From positions 3,596,001 through 3,660,000 of the forward strand of contig CM060734.1 in the NCBI GenBank assembly GCA_030704615.1: a stretch of DNA of 64,000 nt, written 5' to 3'. The notes beneath the pieces are model-generated. The model searched no databases. It saw only the letters and a program-made list of their open reading frames with translations, and had not been told where the DNA came from. Of this stretch, positions 10,874 through 21,704 are shown one piece after another. The stretch is from Takakia lepidozioides (Eukaryota > Streptophyta > Takakiopsida > Takakiales > Takakiaceae). Numbering within the stretch: the stretch's first letter is position 1; every line of letters begins with the position of its first letter. Both the position numbers and the translations under genes were made by a program.

Positions 10874-11989
10874 TTGTTTCCCATCCTTCAAGGGCAAACT
10901 CACTCCATCAAGTTCCCTGTCACCTCTATCTGCCCACCCATGTCAGGCTTACACTCAATTTATCGGGCTCACCACACTGGCAATACACAACACAACAGGT
11001 TAGTACATCTCCCAAACCCGCATCACACTGACAGGGCCACACCCAAGGATGTAAATCCAACTAAGGAAACTGAAGTAAATATTCCAATTGATCAAGAGAT
11101 TGCAGTAAATATTCCAACTGATCAGGAGACTGCGGTGCCAGCACCTCAACTATATCCGACTCGTGAAAGACATGCACCTAACTGGCACAAGGATTATATC
11201 ATCTCTGGAATCACAAAGCCTGCAGCTCATGTAATCACCGTCATCACTTCTGAGGAACCTGTGACTTTTGAACAGGCATGTAAGGATCCAGCTTGGATCT
11301 CTGCTATGATCGAGGAAATGCGCAGTGCTGATCGAAACTCTACATGGGATCTGGTAGACCTTCCAAGAGGAACGAAGCCCATTAGTACAAAATGGGTTTA
11401 CAAACTAAAACAAGCTTAGGTTTAGGTGAAGCTCAACCAGTCTACAAAGCTCGGTTGGTGGTTCGTGGATTTGAGCAACGTCAAGGAGTGGACTACGAGG
11501 AAACATTCGCCCCAGTGGTGAAGTGGAGCACTTTGAGAGCTCTAGTGGCCCTTGCAGCTCAACGGAACTGGCCCATGTATCACATGGATGTTAAACAACA
11601 TTTCTCAACGGTCACCTAAAGCAGTTGGTCTACATGTTGCAGCCACAAGGTTTCATCGTCCAAGGAAAAGAGAGCAAGGTATGCAGACTCAACAAAGCAG
11701 TCTACGGACTGAAGCAAGCTCCCCATGAATGATATGAAATAATAGAGGCCTATCTTAAAGCTCAAGGTCTACATATGCATAATGCAGACTACAATCTATA
11801 TTATTGTATAGAAGATGGAAAGATTATGGTTATTGTCCTGTATGTAGGTGACCTTCTCATTACTGGAGATCATGCTAAGAAAATCGAGTGGATATAGGCA
11901 CAACTAAGAAAAAGGTTTGACATGACAAACATAGGCCTCATGAATCACTTTGAAGCGCGCATGGGCAACACACAGAAAGGTCTTTTGCT
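10874..11989 (+). pseudogene. Copia integrase tail and RT, catalytic box YVGD
   Basis: The first 180 codons include two ~33 bp tandem units (VNIPIDQEIA / VNIPTDQETA) in the linker before RT, then the RT N-terminus ending in TAG at 11417-11419. RT goes on in other frames through FAPVVKWSTLRAL and YGLKQAP to VIVLYVGDLLITGDH. The conserved YVDD box is YVGD: the first of the two aspartates is replaced by Gly. With two further stops downstream, this cannot encode an active polymerase. Confidence 0.88.
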
Positions 11990-13113
11990 GTTAATTTGCC
12001 TGGGACCGGATCTGCAGATGAAGATTGCCACACTGAAGGGAACTACAAGAGCCATACCCCAGGGACACACATAGCCCAGAATGTAATTTGTACATGGGGC
12101 TTAGCCTCGATATTTCAGGACATATATGGGTTCATAGATTGCAAGGAATTATTTGACAACCTGATAGTAGACCCGTCCCTCACAGGTGAGCAAAAATCAG
12201 CATTGAACTACAGCTTCCTGATGCAAGAAAAGAGAACCATCTCCTTAATCTCAATATATAGCTGTACAGAAGGCACCTTAATCTTCTCAAATCCTCGACC
12301 AAAAAAAGACACTGAACTGCACGATAGCGAGTCCCATATATAAGCCTGGTCGTAATCCCCATGTGCAATGCAAACCGAGCGATTTTTACAAACTTGTTGC
12401 ACACTAGAACCCATGGTTTTTATGGTGGATTGAGTTCGATTGGAAGACTGCCTTTCGTCTCTAATTGCATGGTCATTGTCTCCATAGCACAATAAAGTCT
12501 CAAACGGTCACACGGACACCACATTTCAAACAACAGAATGAAAAATCACACTTTATGCTAAGTTACATCTCACCTTCACAAACAAAACAAGTACGGAGAT
12601 TTCTGAAGACAAGTGCATATAAGAGATTATCGCTGATCAATCCTCACCCATGACTGAGAAGAAGGTTTCAACTTTAATGGGACTTTTGAATACAGTTTGA
12701 CATATAATTTATACTCTACAGTAACTTTGCTGTCAGATTCTACAGTAACTTGTCCCCCATGATGCATAGAACTGCTGATCGAGTATGTACAGTTCCACAA
12801 GGAGCAAACTAGCTAGCAAACTGATGTTGCATGAGCATCGCGTGTGTACAATCCATATAATTCGGTGTATCATACGGATTCTTATTGTCGCGCTTATGAA
12901 TTCACACCTTCCGAAGAGATGCTTCCAATTGTGCCTCTAACCCCTCCAGATCAGGAAGCTCCAATCCCATAGCTCGTCGCCTGCAAGGATCCATGAGTAT
13001 CATTGCGACAGGTCGAGATCTTCCTCCAGCTTCTGGATTTTGCCCTCCAGCACGAGGTTTAGAGTTGTGTCATCAAGATTTCTCTCATTGAGTTCATCTA
13101 TTTTGATAGTGGA
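11990..13113. mobile_element. ~1.1 kb insertion inside copia pol
   Basis: The copia frame stops at QKGLLL and resumes at FMTQRVYVLQLLEQF, segments adjacent in intact copia RTs. The intervening DNA has no copia similarity. A TCTTT pentamer occurs at both edges (near 11,983 and near 13,109), a possible target duplication. No transposase or LTR is visible, so the class is unknown. On the minus strand it contains the K-box-like exon listed separately. Confidence 0.6.
12908..12980 (-). pseudogene. MADS K-box-like exon
   Basis: A 73 nt minus-strand segment is bounded by CCTTGCAG| (acceptor) and CGGAAG|GTGTGA (donor). In the open frame it reads RRAMGLELPDLEGLEAQLEA followed by SLRK. This fits the K-box pattern of MIKC MADS proteins (G-E-L-x-x-L..LE-QLE-SLR), where an exon often ends after SLRK. 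An upstream leucine-rich stretch (LNLVLEGKIQKLEEDLDL) could be part of the same helix. No MADS DNA-binding exon is in the insertion, so it would be a captured gene fragment. The match is short and could be a generic coiled coil. Confidence 0.35.
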
Positions 13114-13917
13114 ATCTTTATGACGCAGAGAGTCTATGTATTGCAGCTATTGGAACAGTTTGGCATGTCAAACTGTAAACCAGTCTCAACACCTATGCTA
13201 GAGCAAGTAAAATTGGGGGCAGCTCCCATTGACACACTCCTCTATCAGACCATGGTAGGAAAGCTAATTTATCTTACAAACACCAGGCCTGACATTGCTT
13301 TTGCGGTAGGAGTGATCAGCCGTTTCATGACAGCCCCCCCAGGAGGCTCATATGGCTGCAGCATGCCTAGATACCTCAAGGGTACAGTAGAATTTGGGTT
13401 GTTATATGAAAAAGGGAGAGAAACGAAGATAACAGGGTTTACTGACGCAGACTGGGCTAGAGATTCCGACACCAGAAGGTCCACAATAGGCTATGTTTTT
13501 TACTTGGGCAATGGGCCAATTACATGGGCGAGCAAGAGACAAGCAACTGTTGCATGCTCATCTACCGAGGCTGAATACCAAGCTCTAACGGAGGGAACGA
13601 AGGAAGCAATTTGGCTGAACAGATTGACCTCTGAACTGCAGATGACAAAGAACACTCCAGTGAAGCTTTGGTGTGATAACATGAGCAGCATCAAAATGGC
13701 AAAGAACCCGGTCTTCCATGGCCGAACAAAGCATATCGAGGTGCAACACCATTTTGTGAGGGAGAAGATAAAATCTTCGGAGGTTGACCTTGCTCATGTT
13801 CCGACTGCAGAACAGATCGCAGACATACTAACCAAACCTCTTGGAAAGGCAAAATTTCAGAAACTTAGGTCACGGTTAGGTGTGTGTTTGCTATCCAGTT
13901 TGCAGCATCCAAAGTGA
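13114..13917 (+). pseudogene. Copia RT thumb and RNase H
   Basis: A continuous 265-codon frame. It begins with the RT thumb (YVLQLLEQFGMSNCKPVSTPM), then YQTMVGKLIYLTNTRPDI, then RNase H: GFTDADWARDSDTRRST (first Asp), SSTEAEYQALTEGTKEA (Glu), LWCDNMSSI (third Asp) and HIEVQHHFVREK. The end, ADILTKPLGKAKFQKLRSRL, is the typical copia C-terminus. The segment itself looks intact, but it is separated from the polymerase by the insertion. Confidence 0.9.
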
Positions 13918-15284
13918 GTGAATATGAGAAAGGAGTAGAGGATTCAATCAAGAGGAGGCATCGGTCCTGTCAAACATGTCACTTTGGGAACACGAAGAAG
14001 ACACCCTGATCGATTGGCTGAACACCTTGACCGAGGCATAAGAAGGAACCGAGAATGCTCTTACCCTCACATGGCCAAAGAAATACTCTTTCTTTAAGCT
14101 AATGGACTCTCTGAACATGAGAGTGAAAGTAGGTGTTGGAACTACCCACTCTTCATGTTTCAACACTTATTATTTAGTGTGGCTTGGGTTCTTAGTGTAG
14201 CTTCTCTTATCATTGTCAAGTTATTTTACCACTAGTGTGAAACTAGCTAGAAAATAGCTAGCTTTTATATATTGACATTTGGGATTGGCCCAAGTGTCAA
14301 TCCAGGGATCAAGGCAGATTTAGGCCCTGGAGTGGTTATCATCACGGCAAGCGCGGTGGGCTCATCTTTCTCGAGATTGAGCCTCACCGCGTCTAGCTAT
14401 GACGCCGTAGTGTCGATTCCCCATGGTGTGGGGTGCACTTGGCTCGACTTGTATTCCCGTGAGCTTGTGTTCTTCTTGTTTATCACTCGAGAAAGATTAG
14501 CTCGAGTCTGTGAGTGCCAGGTTCGAGTTAGTTGTAGCACTTGTGTTTTCATATGAGAAGCGGTTCAGCCTAGAATGCAGGGATCCGTGCATGAGCCTAT
14601 CCAAAGCGGATAGGGTGCAAAGGTGAACAGGTTGCAGGTTTGCAATGGATAGAGAGGCGGGCTGCCTATGGTGAAGATCGGTGTTGCATAGCTCAACGCT
14701 ATGGCAACCAAGTGTGGTGAGTGTGGAGCTGCGAGGGGGTTAGATGCAAGTCGCAGCTATTGGGAGCTCCAACTTCAAGCTCATGAGGACGTATGAGTGA
14801 AGAGAGAGGGCTGGTCCCTCTTGTGTGCAAATCAATGCACTTTGTGGAGCATGTTGAGTTGGAATTTCAATCTGAAACTCCAGCAGTGTAAGGGCTCTTG
14901 GAGTGGCAAGAGCGGGGCTGGAAGGGCAATAGTAAGGCGCCCTAGAGCCAAGGAATATGCATGAGAAGCTCAGGTGCACCAAGGTTGTAAATGTGTGCAT
15001 TTTCAGATTCGTTTTTGTGAGCTTCACGAAGAAAATGAGCCTGTTGGGTAGCAGATAGTTTGCTTGTTGAGTTGGGGGCGCTTCTGGTGGGCCGTCAGAG
15101 CTCAAGAGAGCATGACATCATATTTGGTGGCTTCGCAGAAGCCATAGCTCAGTGGCAACAGGTGCAGAGGCAAATCCCAGCTCGGGGAGAGCTCGGGAAC
15201 GTCCGGGAAATCGTGGGGAGTTCCTGGGAATGCAGGGGAGCCATGGTTGTGGCCGTGATGGGTTGTGGGGCCGGTATCACGAGA

Positions 15285-15500
15285 TAGCACGAGCCCAGGC
15301 GTTGACCGTTGACCGTGACCGTGGCCGTGGCCGTGGGGAGTTGTGGCGCGGACACCACGGGTGGGCACAGTGACCAGCTCGTGGGAATGGCAAGTCGTGA
15401 CCGGAGACCATGAAGGGTCGTGAGCGTGATACCACGGGGTATCACGGGGTAGCTCGTGGGCAGTGTGTGCCTAGGGCAAGCCGTGGCCAAGGGCCGTGAG
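15285..15500. repeat. GTGGCCGTGACC-rich imperfect repeat in Z leader
   Basis: Short CCGTGG/CCGTGACC units recur (for example GACCGTGACCGTGGCCGTGG), forming a G-rich patch at the place where X carries its minisatellite. It may be a diverged or reduced form of the same leader repeat. Confidence 0.4.
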
Positions 15501-16583
15501 AAGTCGTGGCGTTGAGGGCCACAGAAGGCCATGAACAGGCAGAGTGGAAAATAAAAAAATAAAAAAAATAAAAATCATTCGTGTCGTGGGACCTTGATGG
15601 GGGGGTTGGGCTCTAAAAAACAACGGTTTTGAGCTAGCTGATCTGGCAGAAAATTCAGAATTGCCTCCCTGTCGCGTTTTAACAAAGGGGATTACCTCCC
15701 TGCAGGTAATCTTTGGGGGTTTTCAGTCCAGTTCTTAACTATGGGGGAGACCACCCTGCAGGTAATTCCTTTCGACATATTGTTGTTGGGGCTTATATGT
15801 ACCTCCATTTGTTCCAATTTTAAACCTTCAGTGGCTGGCGTGGTTTCTGGAGGTGGTTCCATTCTGAGGAATGGTTGGTGGACATAAGGAGGCACTGGCG
15901 GACCCTGTGGAGGCTTGCATGGGGACTTGAAGGCCGAGTTTCATAAGCTCGTGGATGGCGGTTTGAGGAGTGTCTACATGATGCTCCCCATGGTCATGCA
16001 AGTGAGAGAAGAGAGGAAAAAGAGAGTGTTGGGATGAGGGCATGCTGGGGTTAGGCATTGCTTTAGCTCTCTTCCCCCCCTAGCTTTCCACCTTCTCTGT
16101 TGGCCGAGACCTTTTCGTAGGTAGAGGCAAGAGTCAATCCGGGTTTGGGATGGGATGTCCTTGTAGGAACGACACTCTGGAGAGATTTTTGGTGTGGGGG
16201 AGTTGTTGCTTTGATTTCTTATGTTTGGATCCCCTCCACACCTGCATGCTTGATTGTGCGCCATGTCAGCTTTGTGTGGGCGCTTGTTTTTATAGGTGGT
16301 TGACTCGGATTTGATCACCGATCCAATCCTAGAGTGTGCTGTCGGTGGTGAGGCTGGGGTGATGACCAGTTAGACCATCATTGTTTCTCCTGTGGTGAGG
16401 TTGGGGTGATGACCAGCCAACCATAGGAGTGCCTGCGGTGGATGCAGGTGCAGGTGCAGGCTATGTTAGGAACCTAGTATTCCAAACCATAAGCCACAAC
16501 AGGTTCTCTACCCGGTTACCTTGTAGAAAGGGGGATTAGAGACGGGTTCATGACCGGTTGAGAGTCAGTTTGTCAACACGGAG

Positions 16584-17614
16584 GTGCCACTAGTTGCTGG
16601 GGAGAATGCCGGTATGAGCACTAGCGATATTACTGGGTACACGAGACGAGGTGTGCGGTTTAGGCCACCTTCACCTCCTGTGTCTTCCAAGGAAGGTTCT
16701 GATTCCGACTCTGAATCAGGAGGATTCACGCCGACGGTGCAAGTTACTTCCTTGCCATTGTTGTGGGATACAATGGAGGAGATGTATGGAGCTACCAAGG
16801 GGCCACGTAGGTACTCTGGGGCTGTGGGCACCATCGAGTTGGATGATTTCATTCAAGAATTTGATAGTTGGTGTGACTTGAAGCAAATGTGCAATCCACA
16901 ACTGTTTACGCCTTTCATGACATGGAAGGGGCTGTTTTAACACCTTGAGGGGCCGCCCATGGATGGTTACCATGAGTTTAGGCGGGGGCATGAGGTTGAG
17001 ATCGAGGAGTGGAGGATATACTGGTCACTACTATGCCATTGGGGAGAGCTACACGGGCAGCACCACTACCTAGTGCTGCCAAGGCTACGGCAGCTAGTGT
17101 GCTGCTGGGGGCGGCCACATCTGTATGTCAGGCTCCATTGTTCTCGGCGACTATGATTGTGACAGCAGGGGTCAGACGAACTGCAGTGTTTAGACTGGCA
17201 GCTATACCCTGTGAGAGTGGGGACGTCACTTCATCTTTTGCGGAGATAGTGGAAGGTGTAGTGGCGGAGGGATCCTCGGACTTGAGGATCAAAACTGTCA
17301 CGGCGGCGCCATGGCAAGCTGCAGCTGCTAGGTTGGCGGAGCTGCCAGCTAGGCCAGCCATTGAGCGCGCCATGGTGACACCTGGAGTTGTCTTGTTAGA
17401 CAACCAGGATGACATGTTCTATTTGAGTGGACCGGGCAGGCAGAGGGTACCGGCCACTGCGGGTTATGTTGGACTCGGGAGCTCAGCCACTGATGCTGGG
17501 CAGAGCTGCTATTGCAAGCTTGGGCCTCACAGAGGCAGACATGGAGCCTTGCCCTTTCCAGATGCAGACATCTCTGGGCGGATCAGACCAGGCTCAGGGC
17601 ATGACACGGCGTGA
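16584..17614 (+). pseudogene. Element Z gag-protease remnant
   Basis: The first gag part (to about 16,938) matches residues of X around EEMYGATKGPRRYSGAVG and ELDDFIQEFDSWCDL, then meets a TAA where X has CAG (Phe-Gln; GGGGCTGTTTTAACACC). After the 1.3 kb deletion, the frame resumes at MPLGRATRAAPLPS and continues with the pre-protease linker and a frameshifted protease (LDSGAQPLMLGRAAI is intact but in another frame than the linker, offset near 17,440). No enzymatic capacity remains. Confidence 0.8.
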
Positions 17615-17631
17615 GTTGGCTATCAGACTAC

Positions 17632-19500
17632 AACCCCTAGTTATTATTCCTGACGTGATGTGGCGCAGACACGTCGGCCGTCACGTCACGTCGAATCCGG
17701 ACGTTTACACATGTAATTTTTTTTACATTTGACTTTTACGATTTACTTCTATCCTTTGTAATGACATGGCAGCCACGGTGTAGAACAGACGTGGCCAATT
17801 ATTAATATTTATTAATTCTTTAAAAAAAATGCATCCGCCTATATTGGCGGTCACTGTAGATGCATATATTGGTACACTTTTCTTTTCAGATCATTTTTTA
17901 TCATAAGACAAGCGGTTTCGGCATTGTATTGCCAAAACAGGTTAGTTTGTTAGTTGTCTGGAAATCGTTGGTAAAGCACATAGGAAATTAGACAGTGTTT
18001 GCGACGACCATGGAGTGGAACTCTGGCGGCAAGATGACCGTATAAAGCTACATCGACAACAGATTAGGCTGCCAATTCGGTACCAGAAACGACAAGTTAA
18101 TCATGTTCAAACAATACAGGACGACTGTTCCAGTCCCAGATTGCGATCTCTCTTTTCTCCCGCCTTTCAAGTCTAGTAGGAACACATGGCGAGGAGTTTG
18201 GCAATTGGTGGAAGTGACATGTATAGCAATGAAATCTCACAACAAAGCAATTGGCCGCATCAAAATGACAGCAGGTCAGGATGACTTCAAACGGCAAAGC
18301 GTGGACTTGTTAGCGGTGCGGGACAACTGGAGGGGAATCCGGACAACCTATGACTCAGTGGCAGGGTCAAAGACCCCAGAGCCATCACCAGGGATTTGAT
18401 TTCCAAAAATACCACAAAATCTGTGGGTAGCGAAAATACGACGAATGGCGAGAAGCGCAACTTTTTACCACCGATGGAGCTGAGAATTTACAGGCTGATA
18501 CAAGGTATATAATTGTAGTTTGTCACCAAGTTTGGTGATTTATGGAGCTGATTAGCAGCGGGGCCAAATTATTGAGTCGACGGCACTCACAAGGCCTATT
18601 ATTTGCATTTCTACTTCTTGGATAGATGAAAAATCCTGGAATTCGCCTTGAGGAGCTGGATGGATGAAATGACAACTCGTGCCAGGTCATCCAATTGGAT
18701 GGATGAAAGCCAGCTTTCATTTGCCTCTAAGACTTTTCATCCATGTGGAATAGTATATTATAGATCCTCCAAAGAAACAATAGTTTAATGAATATTTTCC
18801 ATTAGTCTATTAAGCCCAACAACAGTATAAAAGAGGGGCAAGGCTTCTCTTGTTCTTCATCTAGCTCATTTGCTTAGTTTCCTCTTGCTTGTTGTTGTAG
18901 TGCTTGATAGTTTTTGGCTTGAGGAGGGGCTAGATCCTAGGGAGTGGAGCTTGAAGCTCCCTAGTTAGATAGGATTCTTGTAAGCTAAGGCAAGTGGCCT
19001 AGCTTGTGGGCCGTTGAGCCATTTTCATTTGTGAAAGAAGAGGGCAATTTCATGTGGAGGAAAGTGACTTGAGGACGAGTAAGAAGGGCTGGTATGGACT
19101 TATGGACGAGAGCTCAAGTGGAGGCCGCATAGAGTACCATTACTTGAGTCGATAGAGCATCCCAAGCACTCTCGCATAGAAAGGTTGATCCCATCTTACC
19201 ATTTCACCATTTGTGTATGTGATTCATTTATTTTCCAAGCAAAGCTTGAAGTTGAAAATCTGATTTAGGCTCTTCAAAAGAGGAGAGTGCATTGTGGAAT
19301 CCCATTATTTCATGTTTAGAAGTGACAAGGGGAAGACCCCCATAGTCTATTGGGAAGGGCACCAATAGAGGTTTGTATTTGAATTGTTGGAAGAAGGAAT
19401 CTTTGTGTTTGCTTACTAAATTGAAATATAGCCAGCTCTGGCAAAGGCAGGCCAGTAGGCTGGATCTATGATATAAGGCCACTATAAGGCCACTATGTGC
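17632..19500. other. Intergenic, no gene recognised
   Basis: A plus-strand open frame at 18,103-18,399 (contains RTTVPVPDCDLSFLPPFK) has no family I recognise. A TATA-like TATAAAAG lies at about 18,826 and is followed by a T/C-rich stretch that could be a transcription start or an LTR R region; no coding partner is clear. The rest holds nothing I can support. Confidence 0.3.
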
Positions 19501-19739
19501 TAATCCCCCCCCCCACTAGGGGAGGGTGGGTGTATTTTTTTTGTCTTGGGTTTGGGCGGGCTAATTTTGCTTGACAGCAGCTGCCCCAAAGTCGTGAGCA
19601 GCCCGGGAGGAGCCCGGGTGCTGCACATAAAGAGTAGGGACTTGATTACTAAAAGCGTGGAGGCAGCCGTGGCCCAGCCACGACGTATGGGAGCGGGGCC
19701 CCAGCGCTGACCTTAAGTCGTACTGAGATCAAGTACATC

Positions 19740-19751
19740 AGCCACGTGGCT
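19740..19751. promoter_or_regulatory. G-box palindrome 1
   Basis: AGCCACGTGGCT, a 12 bp perfect palindrome centred on the G-box core CACGTG bound by plant bZIP/bHLH factors. The inner GCCACGTGGC recurs at 19,891. Confidence 0.5.
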
Positions 19752-19848
19752 CAGGCGTGAGGCCCTGAAGCGTGCAAGCAGGGTGCGGGTCTTTACCCGC
19801 TGGATAACCAAAAGTTGAGACGGATCGGCAGACGCTGGCGTTAACCGC

Positions 19849-19871
19849 AGCGGTCCACGGTTTGGACCGCT
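19849..19871. repeat. 9 bp stem hairpin
   Basis: AGCGGTCCA and TGGACCGCT form a perfect 9 bp inverted repeat around a 5 nt loop, just upstream of G-box palindrome 2. Confidence 0.6.
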
Positions 19872-19886
19872 ACGCGCGGATCTGCG

Positions 19887-19904
19887 CCCCGCCACGTGGC
19901 GGGG
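19887..19904. promoter_or_regulatory. 18 bp perfect palindrome with central G-box
   Basis: CCCCGCCACGTGGCGGGG reads identically on both strands and centres on CACGTG. It shares its ten central bases with the site at 19,741-19,750, 150 bp away. Confidence 0.6.
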
Positions 19905-20939
19905 GAGTTTTACCCCAGCGGGCAATGCGTCTGCAAATTCCCTTAAAGGGGGGTATTCTTATCTTTAGCTATTAGATTCAATTTATACCCCTCTAAGGGT
20001 TAGGAGCCATTATCCAAGGCGTCAGTGGTAGATAAAATCTAGGATTTTGGGAGGACGTAGCCTTGGAGGGGAGTGTTCTTAGGACTCCAAGAGAGAGCCA
20101 AGCGGGCCTGGGAGCAGTGAGCTAGAGGTGGAGACCTCGAGAGACAAGGGAGGAGAGAAAGTACTCTGTCCTAAAAACAAGGCTACAGTGAGCCTTTGTG
20201 TCAGAGCCCAAGGTAGAGGATGACTTTTTCAACGGAGGGAAAGCGCACCAGCGCCTTAAAATAATGTAAGGGGGTGAAATTTGGCTTGGACCCACCAGTG
20301 GTTATTTTATTATTTACGCATGCATGTTCTGGACTAACGAATGTAGTGGCAGGGATGAGGTCTCAGCGAGATTCATTCATCTAATAGAGCCGCGGCAGTT
20401 CCCCGCGGCAGGGAACGGTTCCCGGGTGTTCCTCGGTTCTCATTGGGTTCCCAAGGGCATCTTTAGGTGCCAAGGGTATCTTTGGATCCCCACATAATTT
20501 CCCATAGGGGAGGTATTTTTCTGATTTTCTTAATTTCTTTTATTTTCCAGCATTTCTGATTTGTGAAATTACTTAAATAGGATAGATGCACGTGGTGCTC
20601 GTTATAGCCTGCAGGGCGTTGATTAAACTGATTGAACTTGTTGAGTTGAGGGGCTTAGAACCACCTTATTGAACTTGGTGAACCTATTGGATGACGATAG
20701 GCATTTGGCCCACTCCTTTACTAAAACAAAGTATTTAGGCACTGGGGTAGGAAGCGTTGGCCCTTCCATTAGAGGTGACTTGAACTCAAGCTGTTAACCG
20801 CTGGTTTATGACTTAGACAAAATAGGCTATCAGCATTACTGCCCATTTCTGAAGACATGCAACAGAGGTTGTCCGACGGTATACTTTCAGATACGATTAC
20901 AAAGTAAACGTTTTAAGGATAGCTAAACCATGGACGTCG

Positions 20940-21662
20940 TATGAATCAATATCTCTACAGGTTGCTTAATCCTATTGATTAAGCCCAACCTACAGTCTCT
21001 TTGGCCTAAAAGATCTTAGTCGAAAAGACTGAAGCCTCTTTGTTCATACAATCAGATGGTAGTCAAGACAAAACAAGAACTATTCTGAGATGATACACAT
21101 TCTCACCATCTCACGTTCTCCCATAATGCACATTCTCTCCATCTCACGTTCACTCTACACAGAGATACTTCGAATAGCATGGCTTTACTTCATAGTTCAT
21201 CACATCATCGTAGAAGTACACATTGAATCACTCTGAGTCCACTGAATACACACTGATCACTGATACCTTCTAAGTTGCGTGCAGCCTTTTTATACTATGC
21301 TCGAAAGAGCCGTTACAGCTTGCAGTCGTTAATGACCGTTTGCCTAACTGCCTACGCAACCTAAAGGGTTTGCTAAAAAAGTGGCTCGTTGTAGTGGTCG
21401 TGTGCTATAGTGGTAAACAGTCCACTACTTCCTCTATTAGTAAAAGCCGATGCTAACGTGGCCATGTGATATCGTGGTTCACGACCCACGGTTGCTACAC
21501 TACCCACTACTGCTCCCGTGGTAATGTACCCTTGTTCCGCCATTTGCTAAGTACCGAGTATTTAGCCTTTTCTGCTCGTGACCAGGTAGTGTACACCAAT
21601 CCCCACCCGGTATGTCCCGTCGTGACCCTCGATGTCTGACCCTCGTAGCTTAGCCGTTATCA
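20940..21662 (-). repeat. 3' LTR of coiled-coil element (lower limit estimated)
   Basis: On the minus strand a polypurine tract AAAAGAGGGGGGG (plus 21,669-21,681) is followed after a few bases by TGATAACGGC, a likely LTR start at 21,662. A TATA box TATAAAAAGG lies on the minus strand at 21,285-21,294, about 370 bp into the LTR, as expected for U3. The far end is not defined because no partner LTR is in the window. Confidence 0.55.
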
Positions 21663-21668
21663 TTTATT

Positions 21669-21681
21669 CCCCCCCTCTTTT
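21669..21681 (-). promoter_or_regulatory. Polypurine tract of coiled-coil element
   Basis: AAAAGAGGGGGGG on the minus strand, directly before the inferred LTR start; this is the usual plus-strand primer of LTR retrotransposons. Confidence 0.6.
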
Positions 21682-21704
21682 GAAATTATGTCCGCACAAT
21701 TTCG

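Larger units (their letters stand above)
10874..13917 (+). mobile_element. Dead Ty1/copia pol fragment, split by an insertion
   Basis: Copia order is visible: integrase C-terminal tail, RT, then RNase H. RT starts at DPAWISAMIEEM and NSTWDLVDLPRG..WVYK, continues in another frame with YKARLVVRGFEQ..DYEETFAPV and MDVKQHFS, then [17 protein letters not shown] breaks off near 11,990 and its thumb resumes at about 13,114. Lesions include TAG at 11417, TGA in APHE*YE (Trp expected), TAG near 11,895 and a mutated catalytic box. No LTRs were identified. Confidence 0.9.
14214..17631 (+). mobile_element. Element Z: deleted relative of the methyltransferase gypsy element X
   Basis: It begins with the same terminal module as X (TGTCAAGTTATTTTACC; 14,214-14,485, lacking ~55 bp present in X), followed by a leader and gag closely similar to X. 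The sequence GAGGAGTGGAGGATATACTGG at 17,0xx jumps directly to ACTATGCCATTGGGGAG, which in X lies 1.3 kb further on: the second half of gag with the zinc knuckles is deleted. Similarity to X runs to CAGACTAC at 17,631 in the protease, then stops. The methyltransferase and all of pol are absent. The leader is shorter than that of X (about 2 kb) and lacks the long minisatellite. Confidence 0.85.
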
